Of a DNA stretch of 64,000 nucleotides, positions 42,330-54,134 are shown piece after piece. The stretch spans positions 59,456,648 to 59,520,647 of the forward strand of contig OY744528.1 in NCBI GenBank assembly GCA_963556195.1. Reading direction: 5' to 3'. Under the pieces are notes generated by a model. That model made no database searches, was not told the DNA's origin, and saw only the letters and a list, made by a program, of their open reading frames with translations. The translations under genes were made by a program, and so were the position numbers. Source of the stretch: Sepiola atlantica. Taxonomy: Eukaryota; Mollusca; Cephalopoda; Sepiida; Sepiolidae. Position 1 is the first letter of the stretch, and every line of letters begins with the position of its first letter.

Positions 42330-43560
42330 TTTTTGTGTTATTATTCTGCTTGTCTAATTATTCTTAGGTAGATTTTTAAAATTGTCTGTGTATAGTTTTA
42401 TTCAATCTGTATGCGTTAAAACATGCAGTTTATTCTTCAGCTCATGATAAACCTATTAAGAAAATTTGACTATTAGGAATATATAGTTTTCTTTACTTTT
42501 ATTCATCCCAAACAAAGCACATTGCTACTGTGACTAGGGGCCATGTTTATAGGGGGCAACCTAAGTGGGGAGTTGTGCAGCGAAACGTCTGTTTACATTG
42601 CTGCATGTTGGCATAGTGTGGGAAACAGAGAACAGGGAAGCAAACGATTTGAGAAAAGAAGCTTTTAGAGTAGAAAGCTTTCCGGCATCTGGGGACCTCT
42701 ACAGTGAAGGGGTGGGATTTTGCTGATTGTCGTGTTGGTTAGGGTATTTATGTTGATGGGCACACATTCAGTAAGTTCCTCGTAGCACATTCCGTTGAAG
42801 TAGTTGTAAAACAAGCACAGGGATGCAACATTGTAGCGATGGGACAGGGGCTGGATCTTAGTAGACAGTGTGGGACCTTTTAGGTTAGAGGCTCTTTTTT
42901 GAGCATTGTTTAAGAGGAATAGAAGTTACAAAGTCCGGAAATATTTAGTTTAGAATTGCGATTTATCATTTTCATGTATTAGTAAGGGCTAATGTACATG
43001 CATATACATACAAGTAAACCTTCCTATACATGCACACAAGAATTCACACATATACATTCTGCATATAAGTACACATATGCACGTGTTCACATAATATCTA
43101 CATATACACAATATCGGAACTTTTTTGAAGTTGTAATGATATATATATATATATATATACATATATATATGTGTGTGTGTTTGTGTGTGTGTGTGTAATA
43201 AGATATATGCATGGATTTAGTTGTATTATTTACTTAGGGTTATCCATAAAATATCATGGTTGAAATGATTAAGTAGATCTATTTAATATCGGCTATTTTG
43301 GGAGGTAAGATCTAACTAATACATTAAGAATTAAAGGTGATGTTGGACTAAGTTATGATTATAGAATTAGTATGCCATTTTTCTATGTGTTTTAACTACC
43401 CCATCATTGGCCATCAACAATAATCAATAATGAAGAATACCATTGATTTATAGTGAGCATGACTGTATCTGATGGTGTCTATTATTATGCTGGCGTTTTA
43501 TTTAACTCTGATATTATACAACTCTACCTATATCTATGGTGTTTCAGACTTTTTTAGATG
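42330..43560. other. No gene recognised
   Basis: Includes a less AT-rich piece at 42530-42900 with no assigned identity and an (AT)n(GT)n run at 43140-43195. Confidence 0.4.
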
Positions 43561-43566
43561 AGGATT

Positions 43567-43640
43567 GTTTGGATTATTCAGACTACTGTTCTCATTATCG
43601 ATGTTATTCTCACAATGTTTCAGTCGATGTACTCTTCGCA
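43567..43640 (-). repeat. Decayed family P fragment, minus orientation
   Basis: On the minus strand TCGACTGAAACATTGTGAGA and ATAACATCGATAATGAGAAC correspond to the GGCCGAAACGTTG...GAGAACAGTAGT part of family P. The CTGANGA part is replaced by CTTGCGA. Confidence 0.5.
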
Positions 43641-43745
43641 AGGACCCGAGGCACAACGGATAAATGTGCTAAGTTATAATCAGTCTTCTGGAAGTTGAAG
43701 GTTCAATCCTTAGTCCGGGCTATACTAAGAATACAATTATAAATT
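43640..43745 (+). mobile_element. tRNA-derived SINE head
   Basis: GAGGCACAACGGATAAATGT is the A box and GAAGGTTCAATCCTTAG the B box, about 50 bp apart, tRNA-like but unpaired. It lies exactly between two family P segments in opposite orientation. Confidence 0.65.
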
Positions 43746-43789
43746 ACTTCAGATTTCTATTCGGTCATGGCTGAGAAAACGAGAGCAAA

Positions 43790-43970
43790 TTCCAGCAGTG
43801 GATCAAAAAAAGGGTTCCGTTCGGAATTCTGTACAAATTCCCGAGTTTGACAGAAAGATTCCCGAGTTCGACAAGATCAACCTGAAGAAGGTCAGAAATG
43901 ACATCGGCCGAAACGTTGTAAGAATAACATTCAAGATGAGAATAGTAGTCTGATTAATCCAAATAATACT
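43790..43970 (+). mobile_element. Hammerhead-like element, family P (second plus copy)
   Basis: Same block order as 22569-22760: AAGGGTTCCG, GAGTT(T/C)GACA repeats, CTGAAGA-A-GGTC...GGCC-GAAACG at 43882-43915, then GATGAGAATAGTAGTCTGA. The 4-bp stem GGTC/GGCC is fully paired with one G-U. Confidence 0.65.
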
Positions 43971-45920
43971 TTATCTATTAACTATTTCATTTGTGCATTT
44001 ACTTAGAATTGATGTTCATCTGAAGTCAAATTATTTAAAAAATTATCTGCATTAAAAGTTGGATTTATATTATCTAATGTCTACCTATATGGGCTTTGAT
44101 GTTAAACACGTTTCTAGCTAGACCAAAATGTAAATCTTCTATCATGACACTTTATTGTAATATCTGGTTTAATTGACCTCTATTGCTAAAGACATAAATA
44201 GCAGGAGGCGTTTAAAGATTTACATGTTTGCCTTTTTTGAGATTCTCCATTTTATTGTTGATGTTTTTTTCTTTTCATTTAAGCTCCAACCGTATTTGGA
44301 AAGTGAAATATTATTTCTATATCTTTAATTTTTAATTTGTTCCTAGTATTGAGAAGCACTTATTTTGTAGTGGACAGTTGTCTACTTTTTACAGTTACTT
44401 TGATCTACCTTATTCGTTAAATTCCTATTTATGATATAGTTTATCTGATTACCATTATTTTAGTCATTTATTATTATTTTATTATTATGGTTTGCATATA
44501 TGCTTTTAAATTATCTGTACAATTAAACTTCACGGTATGTTTATTAAATAATTTGTGTAGGCTGCAGTTTGGGTGAAGTTTAAGTTAACCAGTTTCAAAG
44601 TTTTTGTCCTAATTTAGTTTTACCATTTGATTAAAAAGAAGTGTAAATCATATGATCTTTCTCATTCGTTTTGTATTTGTTACAGAATTCTTACAAACAA
44701 ATACTTGTGTCTTCCTAGCGTCTGTTTTTAAGAAGATATATATGTACAAATTCATCTAACACCTTTTCATGAGATGGGATGGTACTTACTCTATTTCTGA
44801 CTGATTTAGATATATCCTTAATCTGTAATCTATCTGTAAGGGAACATAAAAAAGGGGTTCAAAGGCAATTCAAGGCAGATTAAAGGGGGGACATTACTAT
44901 GATAAATAACTGAGGGTACACGTTATCAATCATTCCTCTTTATTGTCACATTACGAGTGGCGACAAGGCATTTTATCACATAATCATTGATGGTGAATGA
45001 CTGGAGAGTGGGTGTACATATATTGGATTGGAACTCTTCATGTATAGTTTTTTCTCTAGATTTAATGTAACGTCTGGGAAATTGATTTGTTCAACATTGA
45101 AAGTTACCTGAACTTTAGTCCTATATTTTTGATCTCTCTAAATATTATTTTCATAATACTATCACTTTTAGATTTTGTAGTGTTTATAAGTATTTGCAAC
45201 CCGTCTTATCTATATAGTTCTATATAGTTTATGCCAATATATCTAGCTAAATTATACAGTATAAATAAACTCGCTAAGCCAAGAGCTTCAGCAAGATCAA
45301 ACAACACCAGTGAGATGTCAAAAGAGTTATTTTTTTATTTTTAGGCCATAGTTTGTTATTGCCCATAAGTACTGGTGTTCTACAACGATTGATTATATCA
45401 ATTTCATCCACGTAGATGTTTGTGACTAATCCAGCAAATTTCATTATTGGTTCAATCAGATTTTTAGAATCAATCTATCACTAAATCATTCTATAAAAAA
45501 TAAAATAAATAGTAGATTAGCACTTACAAAAAAAGATATGTGCCGATATGGTTAAATATCCCACACTCTAATAAATACGAATGTGTATCCGCCTCGTCAC
45601 ACAAAAGTTAGTGAGTAAATAACAGGCATTTTCCTAGCCGTCAGATAAAAACATTTCAAGTGATGAGGGGAAATGAGAAAGCAAATAGCAAGTTAGACAA
45701 CTCCTGCTGCCTGAAAAGAGTTTGGAAAGAAATGTCCGACTGTCAACAGTGGATATTCTTTCTTTCATGTCATCAGAAATGAAAATAGTAATTCATATAA
45801 GAAAAAGTAAATTACTGACATAATTCTATAATTTTATATTAATATGAGTGCAAACACTGGCGAAGTATAATTTTTTCTGTTATTTTTGACAGAGGGTGTA
45901 GAATAGCAAGAACGGATCCG
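43971..45920. other. Nearly 2 kb of AT-rich DNA, nothing recognised
   Basis: No convincing coding frame, RNA or repeat match. It reads as old intron or intergenic sequence. Confidence 0.5.
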
Positions 45921-45927
45921 TTCTTGA

Positions 45928-46360
45928 GATGCGTCCATCCAAAAATGCGCGTTTACCGAATACTATTTTGAATTTGAGCATGGCGGATGGACGAAAATGC
46001 TATTTCAAATGTAAGCATGACAAACGGACGAAAATGCTATTTACAACTTAAACGTGACAGAGCTATGAAAATGCTATTTAAAATATAAGCATGACAGACC
46101 GACGAAAATTCTATTTAAAGCTTAAGCGTGACAGATTGACGAAAATACTATTTAAAACTTAAGCGTAACAGACTGACAAAATGCTATTTAAAACTTAAGC
46201 GTGACAGACTGACCAAAATGGTATTTCGCACGTAAGCGTGACAGAGCAACGAAAATGCTAGTTAAAACTTGAGCGTGACAGACCGGCGAAAATACTATTT
46301 CAAACTTGAGCATGACAGACCAACCAATAGAAAAAAAGCCTTTTCTGATTGGACGCATCT
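45928..46360. mobile_element. Short TIR element filled with 37-bp tandem repeats
   Basis: Ends AGATGCGTCCATCC (45928-45941) and GATTGGACGCATCT (46347-46360) are inverted with 12 of 14 bases matching. The interior is about ten units of 37 bp (45954-46325) built on ACGAAAATGCTATTTAAAAC and TTAAGCGTGACAGA. The right end is followed after 6 bp by an inverted copy of itself (46367-46380), a perfect 14-bp hairpin. Confidence 0.75.
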
Positions 46361-46380
46361 AAAATAAGATGCGTCCAATC

Positions 46381-47290
46381 AATGTGAAGCATGACAGACG
46401 TTCATTTTCTCACGCATCCCTGTCGTATCAAATAAACGAAAATATAATAAAAATTTCAGAAAAAAGATTTGCTTTATATTTAAATTCATATTTTGAAACA
46501 AGGAAAAAAGACAAGTAGCATATCTATGTTTTTCTTTAATAATTTTGAGAGGACAGCACCACACGATGGAGGAAGAGATTAGGTCCATGATATCTGATTC
46601 CGATCACAAAGCGGAATGTGTCGTCTGTCTGAAGATGATATAAAAAGGTGCGAGATGGTCGTTTTGCTTGCCAGAGACAAACAAGATTGTCAGCACTTCA
46701 AGCCAAGAGGGACGAAAAACAAATAGGGTTAGCGATAATTGAAACAAAATATCTTTCATTCGTTGCCAGTTCACAATTGCCTTGTAGAGCAGCGTGTTTT
46801 GACAGAGAGTTTTGACGATCAAAGTGTTTAGATGCAACGAGTTGCAAACAAGCATCATTAAAGGGGGGGGGGAATATAACGAAAGTGTATCTGATTCCAC
46901 GATGAGAATCTTTAGCAATGAGATGCCGCACATCAGAGGCCTCAAATAGGAATTTTACCCGCCAGAACGAAGGCTGCTTTGACGAGGCCACAAAGGCAGC
47001 AAAGCAAACTTCTCAAAATATGAGGATTTAAAAATCAATAAAACATGAATAAACCTTTTTCTAAATGCTTTATTTCACATTCAAAAGAATTCATTAGATA
47101 ACAGTACCCTTTCTATAAAACAATCACAAATTTTGTTTTTTGTTTTGCGGCATATCAACCCATTTATTGCCGAATACAGTCATTTTGATAAAAGTTTCTA
47201 TGATTCAAGTTCTTAATAGAAATAATTATTCATGGTGTTCATTTCTGTGTAATTCGTGTCATGCAGAAATGTTCAAATATTAAGTTTTAT
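46381..47290. other. No gene recognised
   Basis: A less AT-rich piece at 46560-47010 has overlapping minus-strand frames of 97-113 residues (46604-46991), including a poly-Gly/poly-Pro slip. They resemble nothing I know and overlap each other; I do not call a gene. Confidence 0.35.
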
Positions 47291-47509
47291 ATATATTTTC
47301 TATTTATACTAGTTTATACCCGACCCCTGGGCGATGTTGCTACAGTACCTTGTTATGTCAATTGCCATCTTTACCTAGCTTCTACCGCTTTATAGCTAGT
47401 ATAACTAAAAATATTGGCGGAATTTTGTGAAAATGAAAACGTTACTTAGTATTTGCCTGAGAGAGTAAGTAACTATGATGAATGTATTATTGTTGTTATT
47501 GACAAAAAA

Positions 47510-48000
47510 TATTAGAAATTATAGTAATGAAAATAGACAAACAAATGCCTTTGGAGACCACGTTTTAAAGTGCAATATTTTATTAAAAATCATTTAAATG
47601 TTTTTGTTTTGTTTTTATTTTTGCTTTTTTCTTATTAATTTTGAATGATAAAACATTCTTCTTCAGAGAAAGCAGGTCCGAATCAATTTAAAGGCAATAC
47701 TTTAGTATTCTGTGATGGTAGCTTATCTCCTTGATGTTATCGGAGCATTGTTCAGATTTCGTCACAGAGTGATAAAATGCCAACGTTATCTTTTGAAATT
47801 TTGAACTTAAATTCGCGTGGCCGCTTATGTGAGTAATAACATGAAAGTTCTTGAAGCATCTTTAGAATTTTAAGTAATGAAAATAGACAAGCAAATACCT
47901 TTGGAGACTACGTTTTGTGACTCAATGTTCTATTAAAAATTAATTAAATGTTTTTTTAAAACTTTTTTTATTAATTTCGAATGATAAAACATGTTTTTAA
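47510..48000. repeat. Direct duplication, about 355 bp apart
   Basis: GTAATGAAAATAGACAA(A/G)CA, CTTTGGAGAC(C/T)ACGTTTT and AATGATAAAACAT recur in order in 47520-47665 and 47872-47995. Confidence 0.75.
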
Positions 48001-48119
48001 GCAACTTTGAAATTATGCCGAATACCGTTTATGTTTACTTTTTTGCAGATTATATGAGAAAAAATATCACTTAGTTTAAAAAAATACTTACATAATGTTT
48101 TTTTATGTTATGTTATAGT

Positions 48120-48320
48120 AAATTTCTTTAACTTTATAAAACATGTATCCAGTTTAAAAAATACTTCAAACTTAGGTAAGATTTAAACTCGAGTATTGAC
48201 ATTGTAAAATCTACTGTCTTAGTAATGTGTACTCTACCTATTCCTTTTTGTCAACTAATCACATGTTTCTATTTGCGTACGAACAGACAAACACCCAAAA
48301 CACCACATGTTTTTAATAGT
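48120..48320 (-). mobile_element. tRNA-like interspersed repeat, family A (minus copy)
   Basis: The reverse complement matches 3160-3360 through ATAGAAACATGTGATTAG, GTAGAGTACACATTACTAAG and GATACATGTTTTATAAAG. Confidence 0.65.
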
Positions 48321-48329
48321 ACATATATA

Positions 48330-49085
48330 GATAGATATTCTTTATTTGTCAGTTCTTTAATTTTTTCCATTCTTTAAGAAAGAATATTATAATATCTACT
48401 TAAGTTTGTTTGCAAATGATTCTTTTATATTATATTAATCTTGTAGAAGTTGGATCAATGCATTCAGTGAGAACATATTTTATTGTGTATGCAGTTTGGC
48501 ATATTTTGTTCTTCTTTAAGCAAGTATGACCTATGCAAAGTCTGGATAGAATACAAACGTTTGCAATTAACACAAGACATCATTTTAAAGTACCTAATAA
48601 AAATCGGAGATTCATTTTCGTAAATTTGTTAAATATTACATGACATCTGCTTTTGGAGTTTACTTTAGATATGATTTCCCAAATTTAACAGGTTATTAGG
48701 TATGATTGACCGGTGTGCTCTTTGGAGTTAGATGTATGGAGATGTATGGAGTCATAGAGGAAATATATAGCTGGTTGCTACGTGACATGGCAAAGATTTG
48801 AAGTTGACTTTCACTAGCTGAGAGATTTTAGTTTTTCATGTAAGTTCTAGAGAAATCAGGGCGCTTAGATCCCACCTGATTCCCTTTGAAGATAGTGAAG
48901 AAGCAACTCATAGTTACATAAATAGATATTCATCAGTTAAGTAAATAAAATATAAGTAAAATTGAAATTCACGAATGTACGAGTCTATTGCAACAATAGC
49001 CCACATGTTGTCCACAAATGGTGGAAAACAACAAAGAACCCAATCGAGAATATAACAGAATTGTCTTCTAAGAGGATCTTATTTC
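48330..49085. other. AT-rich stretch, nothing recognised
   Basis: No supported features beyond a short ATGTATGGAG direct repeat near 48730. Confidence 0.4.
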
Positions 49086-49092
49086 ACCAGGA

Positions 49093-49385
49093 GTTAATTA
49101 ATGTAAAAGAAGTGCTCTAAAATAGTTAATTAATGTAAAAGAAGTGCTCTAAAATAGTTAATTAATGTAAAAGAAGTGCTCTAAAATAGTTAATTAATGT
49201 AAAAGAAGTGCTCTAAAATAGTTAATTAATGTAAAAGAAGTGCTCTAAAATAGTTAATTAATGTAAAAGAAGTGCTCTAAAATAGTTAATTAATGTAAAA
49301 GAAGTGCTCTAAAATAGTTAATTAATTAAAAGAAGTGCTCTAAAATAGTTAATTAATTAAAAGAAGTGCTCTAAAATAGTTAATA
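49093..49385. repeat. 32/30-bp tandem repeat, 9 units
   Basis: GTTAATTAATGTAAAAGAAG and TGCTCTAAAATA form a 32-bp unit with starts at 49093 then every 32 bp to 49285. Two 30-bp units lacking TG start at 49317 and 49347, and a partial one at 49377. Copies are identical apart from that deletion. Confidence 0.97.
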
Positions 49386-49789
49386 AAAGTGAATTCGTTT
49401 TCGTTAATGCATGATTTATCAGAGCGCAAACGTTTTTTTTTCTGCACCAAATGACTTCCACTGCGCTCATTTTCACTGCTTCTATCTCTTCCAACTCCCT
49501 CTTTTTCTTCCTTTTTCTCCTTCTCTCGTGTCTTTTCCAATTTATGTCTCCATTATTGTTCTAAAGTTGTAATTTGCCTTTAGAATAAAAGTTACAAACT
49601 CTCATTCTAACATTTAATAACAACTTTATTGGGTCGTTTTCCTTAGTACATGAACAAAAAGGAAAGAGGTTAGTATGTCCTTAAGTATGGACGAAGGCAA
49701 AAGCTAGGAATTTCCCGTGATTATAATTCCCCAGTGGGGAAAAGAGAATTGTTCATATTGTTGAATGTTCGTATACCGGCTACAGTGTC

Positions 49790-50130
49790 AGGACGCGTCC
49801 ATATGCGTACGCAATATGTGTGTGTGTAATATCAAGTCCACGTATTGAGGCAGTAGTCATTTTGGCGTCTTGTCGAAGTCGAACCCAGCGCCAAAGTCCC
49901 GGAAAAATGTCTGTTGTGTCCCCAGAGAGGGAGGACGTGTGTTTGGCAGTGCCAAAGAAGGAAAGAGAGAGAAGTGTCGTCTCGGGCCACAGAAGAAAAA
50001 GAGAACGGACGGATGGCGGTCGAATGTTTATATAATTACGTTAGCCATCCGAGATTCGCCTAAAAGAAGACCACTGATTAGTCAAATCAAGGAGGAAGTA
50101 GTTTGCATGAACCAATCAGCGGGCAGCTAA
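49790..50130. other. GC-richer segment with promoter-like words
   Basis: Contains a TATA-like TTTATATAATT near 50028 and a CCAAT-type ACCAATCAGCG near 50110. Two overlapping basic plus-strand frames (49820-50130) are short and of no known family. It could be a promoter or a solo LTR; I cannot decide. Confidence 0.25.
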
Positions 50131-51790
50131 GAAGTCATTGATATTTAAACAATACGGCGGCTTGTAGGAAACTGCTACATGTCCACTGGCAAATTCTTTA
50201 TTTTTATACTGAAATGCATATCACTAGTGTATATAGCTGACACCGGCTGTACCGTAATCTTTTCCAGACATAACATGACAAATAACGGTCAAGAAACGTG
50301 GCTCCTTAGTTCAGATCTCATCATCACAGAAATAGAAACTTGTTTCGCCACTACTTCTTCATAAAGATGTGGATTACTTCTTTCTCGGATGAACTACTCA
50401 GATCAGAATTTCTGCCCCCCTTCCCCCGCCTGAAGACGTGTTGTTGTCAGGTTCTGCCATCGCAAGAACATAATGCTGTTATTATCACATCGATTTTTTT
50501 ACATGCCACCAGAAAGTAGACGTTAGTAGAATCGCTCTTATTTGTGAAAATGGTGATGAAACAAACGAGACGTGCTAACGATCATTACAATAAGTCTTCT
50601 GTCCAAAATCGACAATGATTCGCAGCCACAATCATCCTTGAACAGCCAAACTCACTTCGTGTTGAACATAGATACTTGCCTCTGAAAGACGCTTTGTCCA
50701 TTCGTGGCCAGAGAAGTCTAATGCTAATCCCATGATCCGTTTCAGTGGCATTGTGTTCTGAGCTTACCCCAATCCATTACCATGTAGGTGACTCGTGCCA
50801 GCACACCTATAGGAGGTGACATTAGTGCTAGGACCATTGATGGCAAGATTATCACTGAGTTGGTGGCGTAGGTGCCAGCCCATTTTAGCCATGTTGTGAG
50901 GAACGCTTGCTATTCTTACTATCAGTTTCCCCACTGCGCCTGAATTCATCTTGCTTTATTTCCTAGCGAATTACTTAGAATTTGTGGCAAAAAGTTCCTT
51001 TGCCTCACTTCGCTTCGGAAGGATTCACTTGATTTTCAACAAGTTGCGATCAAAGCCCCATCACCATCACACCTCATCGCACAGACAAATAAGTCCGCTA
51101 TTTTAATCTTTTGTTAATAATTAAAAAAAAAAGTTTTACTTTGTGACCTGTTGCAATTTAAAAGGAAGTTGGAAGCATTTAAACTGTTGAATAGAAAGTC
51201 ATTTAAATTGGCTTTATAATTCTTAGCAAATCCTTATCTATTAAAATGTTCAAATCTTTGAAAGCTATTTTGCTCTTCTGCCTTTCCCACCCCAGCCTTA
51301 ATTATTTATTAAATATTATTTAAGCTATCTTCCCCCAAAACTAACTTTTGAAAAATCCTATTTAAAAAAACGAATTTAATAATCTGTATAGTTTTATAAA
51401 CTTGTGACATTTCTCGCACTAACAGTGAGATTAAAACGCTATTTTCAAGTTCACACAGCACAAGCAACATGCTTATTCGTATAGGCAAGTTATGTATCAG
51501 GTAAACTAATTTAAATATTGATTTGCAAAAGGACATTTCATTAATTAATTATTTTTTGTTCATTGTTTTTAATTGAATGATTGTTTTTATGTTAATATAA
51601 AAGATTGAAAGTTTTCGGAGTTATTTAGTTCTCCTCCCTTTCTCAACCTCAAGTAATTTTTAAAAAAATATTATTTCAGTTACCGCCTCCCCACAAATAT
51701 TTTTTTAAATCCTATTTTTAAAATTGAATCACGGAATTTAATCCACCATAATGCATTTCATTTCATTCGTAATTAGTTAGCCATGTTAAT

Positions 51791-51795
<5 letters not shown>
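50131..51795. other. No gene recognised
   Basis: 50400-51070 is less AT-rich. A minus frame of 61 residues at 50764-50949 (WHLRHQLSDNLAINGPST) has no recognised family. The rest is AT-rich. Confidence 0.35.
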
Positions 51796-51796
<1 letters not shown>

Positions 51797-51849
<53 letters not shown>

Positions 51850-52018
51850 GGCCGGCGGGACAGTTATGAAAATGTGAGTGGGGGCTTTTCCTAAAAAGTG
51901 GGGGAGGGGCCCGGTTAAATACATACATATCAACTTAATTATTGATGACCGTAAAGTGGGGGGACCAAGTCAAAAAGTGTGCCGCCGTCCATGTATATAT
52001 ATATATATATATATATAT
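51797..52018. repeat. (AT)n runs flanking a MITE
   Basis: AT dinucleotides at 51797-51846 and 51996-52018; the MITE lies between them and probably inserted into one original run. Confidence 0.9.
51847..51993. mobile_element. 147-bp MITE with CAGGGCCGGCGG end
   Basis: Left end CAGGGCCGGCGGGAC and right end GTGCCGCCGTCCATG are imperfect inverted repeats. The interior is G-rich. A CAGGG start fits hAT-type non-autonomous elements, and an 8-bp duplication would be invisible in the (AT)n target. Confidence 0.55.
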
Positions 52019-52562
52019 TCTCAATACTTCAAATCAAATTTGAAATTAATAAATCAGATTAACTACGAAAAATGACATATTTATGATTTTTAAAGGTTTA
52101 GAACAGTAAGAGAATATAGTCAGGTATTGCGTACGATGCATTCTTAGCAATATATAATTCATTTTTATCTTTGATTTGTTTATTTATTTTATTTCTACTA
52201 AGTAAATATTTATTTATATGTCTATATTTAGTTATCAATTTATGTTTTTGTTTATAATTTATGTTTATATATCTCTATATATAATTTTGCTCTGAGAAAC
52301 TTTTAATTTATTCTAAAATAAAATTACTTGAAAATTCGCCCAAACGAAGAAAAAAATTGTGAAACTTTAAATAATAAATTAATAATAAAAAATAATAAAT
52401 AAAATAAATGATTACAATAAAAAAAATAGTGCGAATCGAGAAAGAAGCAAATTGTTTTGAGATTTCGGTAGATGATATCTCCCCGCTTCCATCTCTACCC
52501 CCTCTCATTCCAGAATAATATGTGCACAGTGCATGTGTGGACGGACCCGGGTTGTTGGTTAC

Positions 52563-52590
52563 GCGGCGGCGGCGGCGGCGGCGGCGGCGG
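52563..52590. repeat. (CGG)n trinucleotide repeat
   Basis: About nine GCG/CGG units in a locally GC-rich patch, the only such tract in the window. It lies 60 bp from the candidate first exon on the minus strand. Confidence 0.95.
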
Positions 52591-52651
52591 CCGAGTAGAA
52601 TGCGAATCAATTGCACACATCTCGGGCGTCGTCCACCTTGTGTGAGCTGAC

Positions 52652-52861
52652 TCACCTGCGCTGCGACATATTCTCACCCCATTGTTTGACATTTTCGGCA
52701 GTAAATGTATTTTGATAATTACAATGTTGTAGAATCTGAGCAACCGGCCTGGGAGGGTGGTGCTTGAGGTAATGTAAAAGTGTGAGAGGGGACATCATCT
52801 TGCTGCTGATGATGATAATTATGATGATGATGGGAAGGAGGAGGACTATGACGAAAGTCAT
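52652..52861 (-). CDS. Candidate first coding exon
   Basis: The minus strand has an open frame whose last part reads HHPPRPVAQILQHCNYQNTF, then TAENVKQWGENMSQR. It meets a textbook donor CGCAG|GTGAGT (GTGAGT at 52660-52655). The start could be an upstream ATG (52861) or the ATG 14 nt before the donor. GC-rich surroundings, a CGG repeat just downstream and the strong donor suggest the 5' end of a gene, but the peptide is not recognised and the poly-Ile N-terminal part looks like translated repeat. Confidence 0.25.
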   Translation of the reverse strand: MTFVIVLLLPIIIIIIIISSKMMSPLTLLHYLKHHPPRPVAQILQHCNYQNTFTAENVKQWGENMSQRR

Positions 52862-52979
52862 AGGGTCGGCATCTTACAAGATGCCATAGAAATGTATAGA
52901 GAATCTGTGGTGGAAAGAAGAGGAGAGGGGAGGTGGTGATTATTGAGTGTCAGTTGCATAGATTGATTGAGAGCGGAGG

Positions 52980-53420
52980 GGGGTGAGAATGTTGATAACA
53001 AAGAAGAGACGAAAAGATGAAGTAGAAAGAAAGTAAAAGAAAGTCAGTGAAAAAAAACCCCAAAAAACAAAAATAATGAAACGAAAGATGGAAAGAAAAA
53101 GGAGAAAGAAAATAAGAAAGCAAAAGAAAGTAAAGAGAATAACGAAAATAGAAAGCAAAAGAAAGAGATGAAAAGGAAAGGGGGATAGAGAAAGAAAAGA
53201 AAGAAAGAAGAAAAGGAAATACAGGTAAAGAGGGAAAATAAATAGAGTTAAAGTAAGAAAGAAGAGACAACAAACGCAATAAAGAAAAACGAGAGAGAGA
53301 AAAGGAAATAAATTGAAAGAAAGAATCAAAGACAAAAAAAAGGAAAAGGAGAGGAAGAAAGAATGAAATATTAAAAAGAAAAGAAAGGATGAAAATAAAT
53401 ATTTGGAGATATAAAGAACT
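52980..53420. repeat. Polypurine (GA-rich) tract of about 430 bp
   Basis: The plus strand is almost entirely A and G with repeated GAAAGAAA-type words. Long Phe/Leu/Ser minus-strand frames (131 and 191 codons) result from this composition and are not genes. Confidence 0.9.
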
Positions 53421-53429
53421 TAAAGCATA

Positions 53430-54130
53430 AAAACGTTTACCAAAATGACCGGATTCGGCATTAAATAACCCGAAAAGGGTTGATATGCCGTAAAACAAAA
53501 CAAGTAAACTAAACTTGTATATCACTAATGAATATAACGAAGTTTCTGGCTAGTATGTAGTGTGTAGCGGATATTCTATAGTGTTTGGATTGGTTTGCTT
53601 GTTTTGTGGAGGAAAATGTTTTTGGTTTTAGATTTGTAGAACATGATTGGGTTTTGCAAAGGGAAAGGAAAAAAAAAACAATAACATCAATGTTTGGTGC
53701 ATTTTAAGTCAGGAAGCCGGTATCTTCAGACAGCCTGATCTGGTAATATACAAAGAAATGTCGAGATGATGCTTACCAAAATAAACAGGCTGTTTACTTT
53801 ATATGATCGTTTAAGAAAGAAAGTTTTAATAATTGGCATGTACTATTAATTTCGAATTTCATTGGTTTATTTTCATACAAATAAGCAGCAGCTATTAAAG
53901 GAAATAACTCATTTTTGATATGCATTCATACTATATTAAATATTTGAATTTGAAGGAAGCATATGTTTGTTTGCGTTAGGTGATACACTTCTGAAATATT
54001 ATGTTAAGGGAGGCATCATCTATAGCTTGCACAACAGAGAAAGAAAGAGAGAGATGGTGGGGGGGGGGGTTTAACACTAAAGTACAATTTACTTAGTGTA
54101 AACGATTCATTATATACGGTTAATTGAACA
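53430..54130. other. AT-rich stretch, nothing recognised
   Basis: Includes TGTAAACGATTCATTATATA near 54096, shared with about 10699. Confidence 0.4.
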
Positions 54131-54134
54131 CAAT

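Noticed and set aside
42992..43198. Frame with ThrTyr/Ile repeats
   Set aside because: Derived from CATA/TACA and AT simple repeats.
46604..46991. Overlapping minus-strand frames of 113 and 97 residues
   Set aside because: Mutually overlapping, interrupted by a homopolymer slip, no recognisable motif.
49093..49385. CRISPR array
   Set aside because: Units are contiguous with no variable spacers, and the window is eukaryotic.
52940..53525. Minus-strand Phe/Leu/Ser-rich frames of 131 and 191 codons as membrane proteins
   Set aside because: They mirror a polypurine tract on the plus strand; two overlapping frames are equally open.
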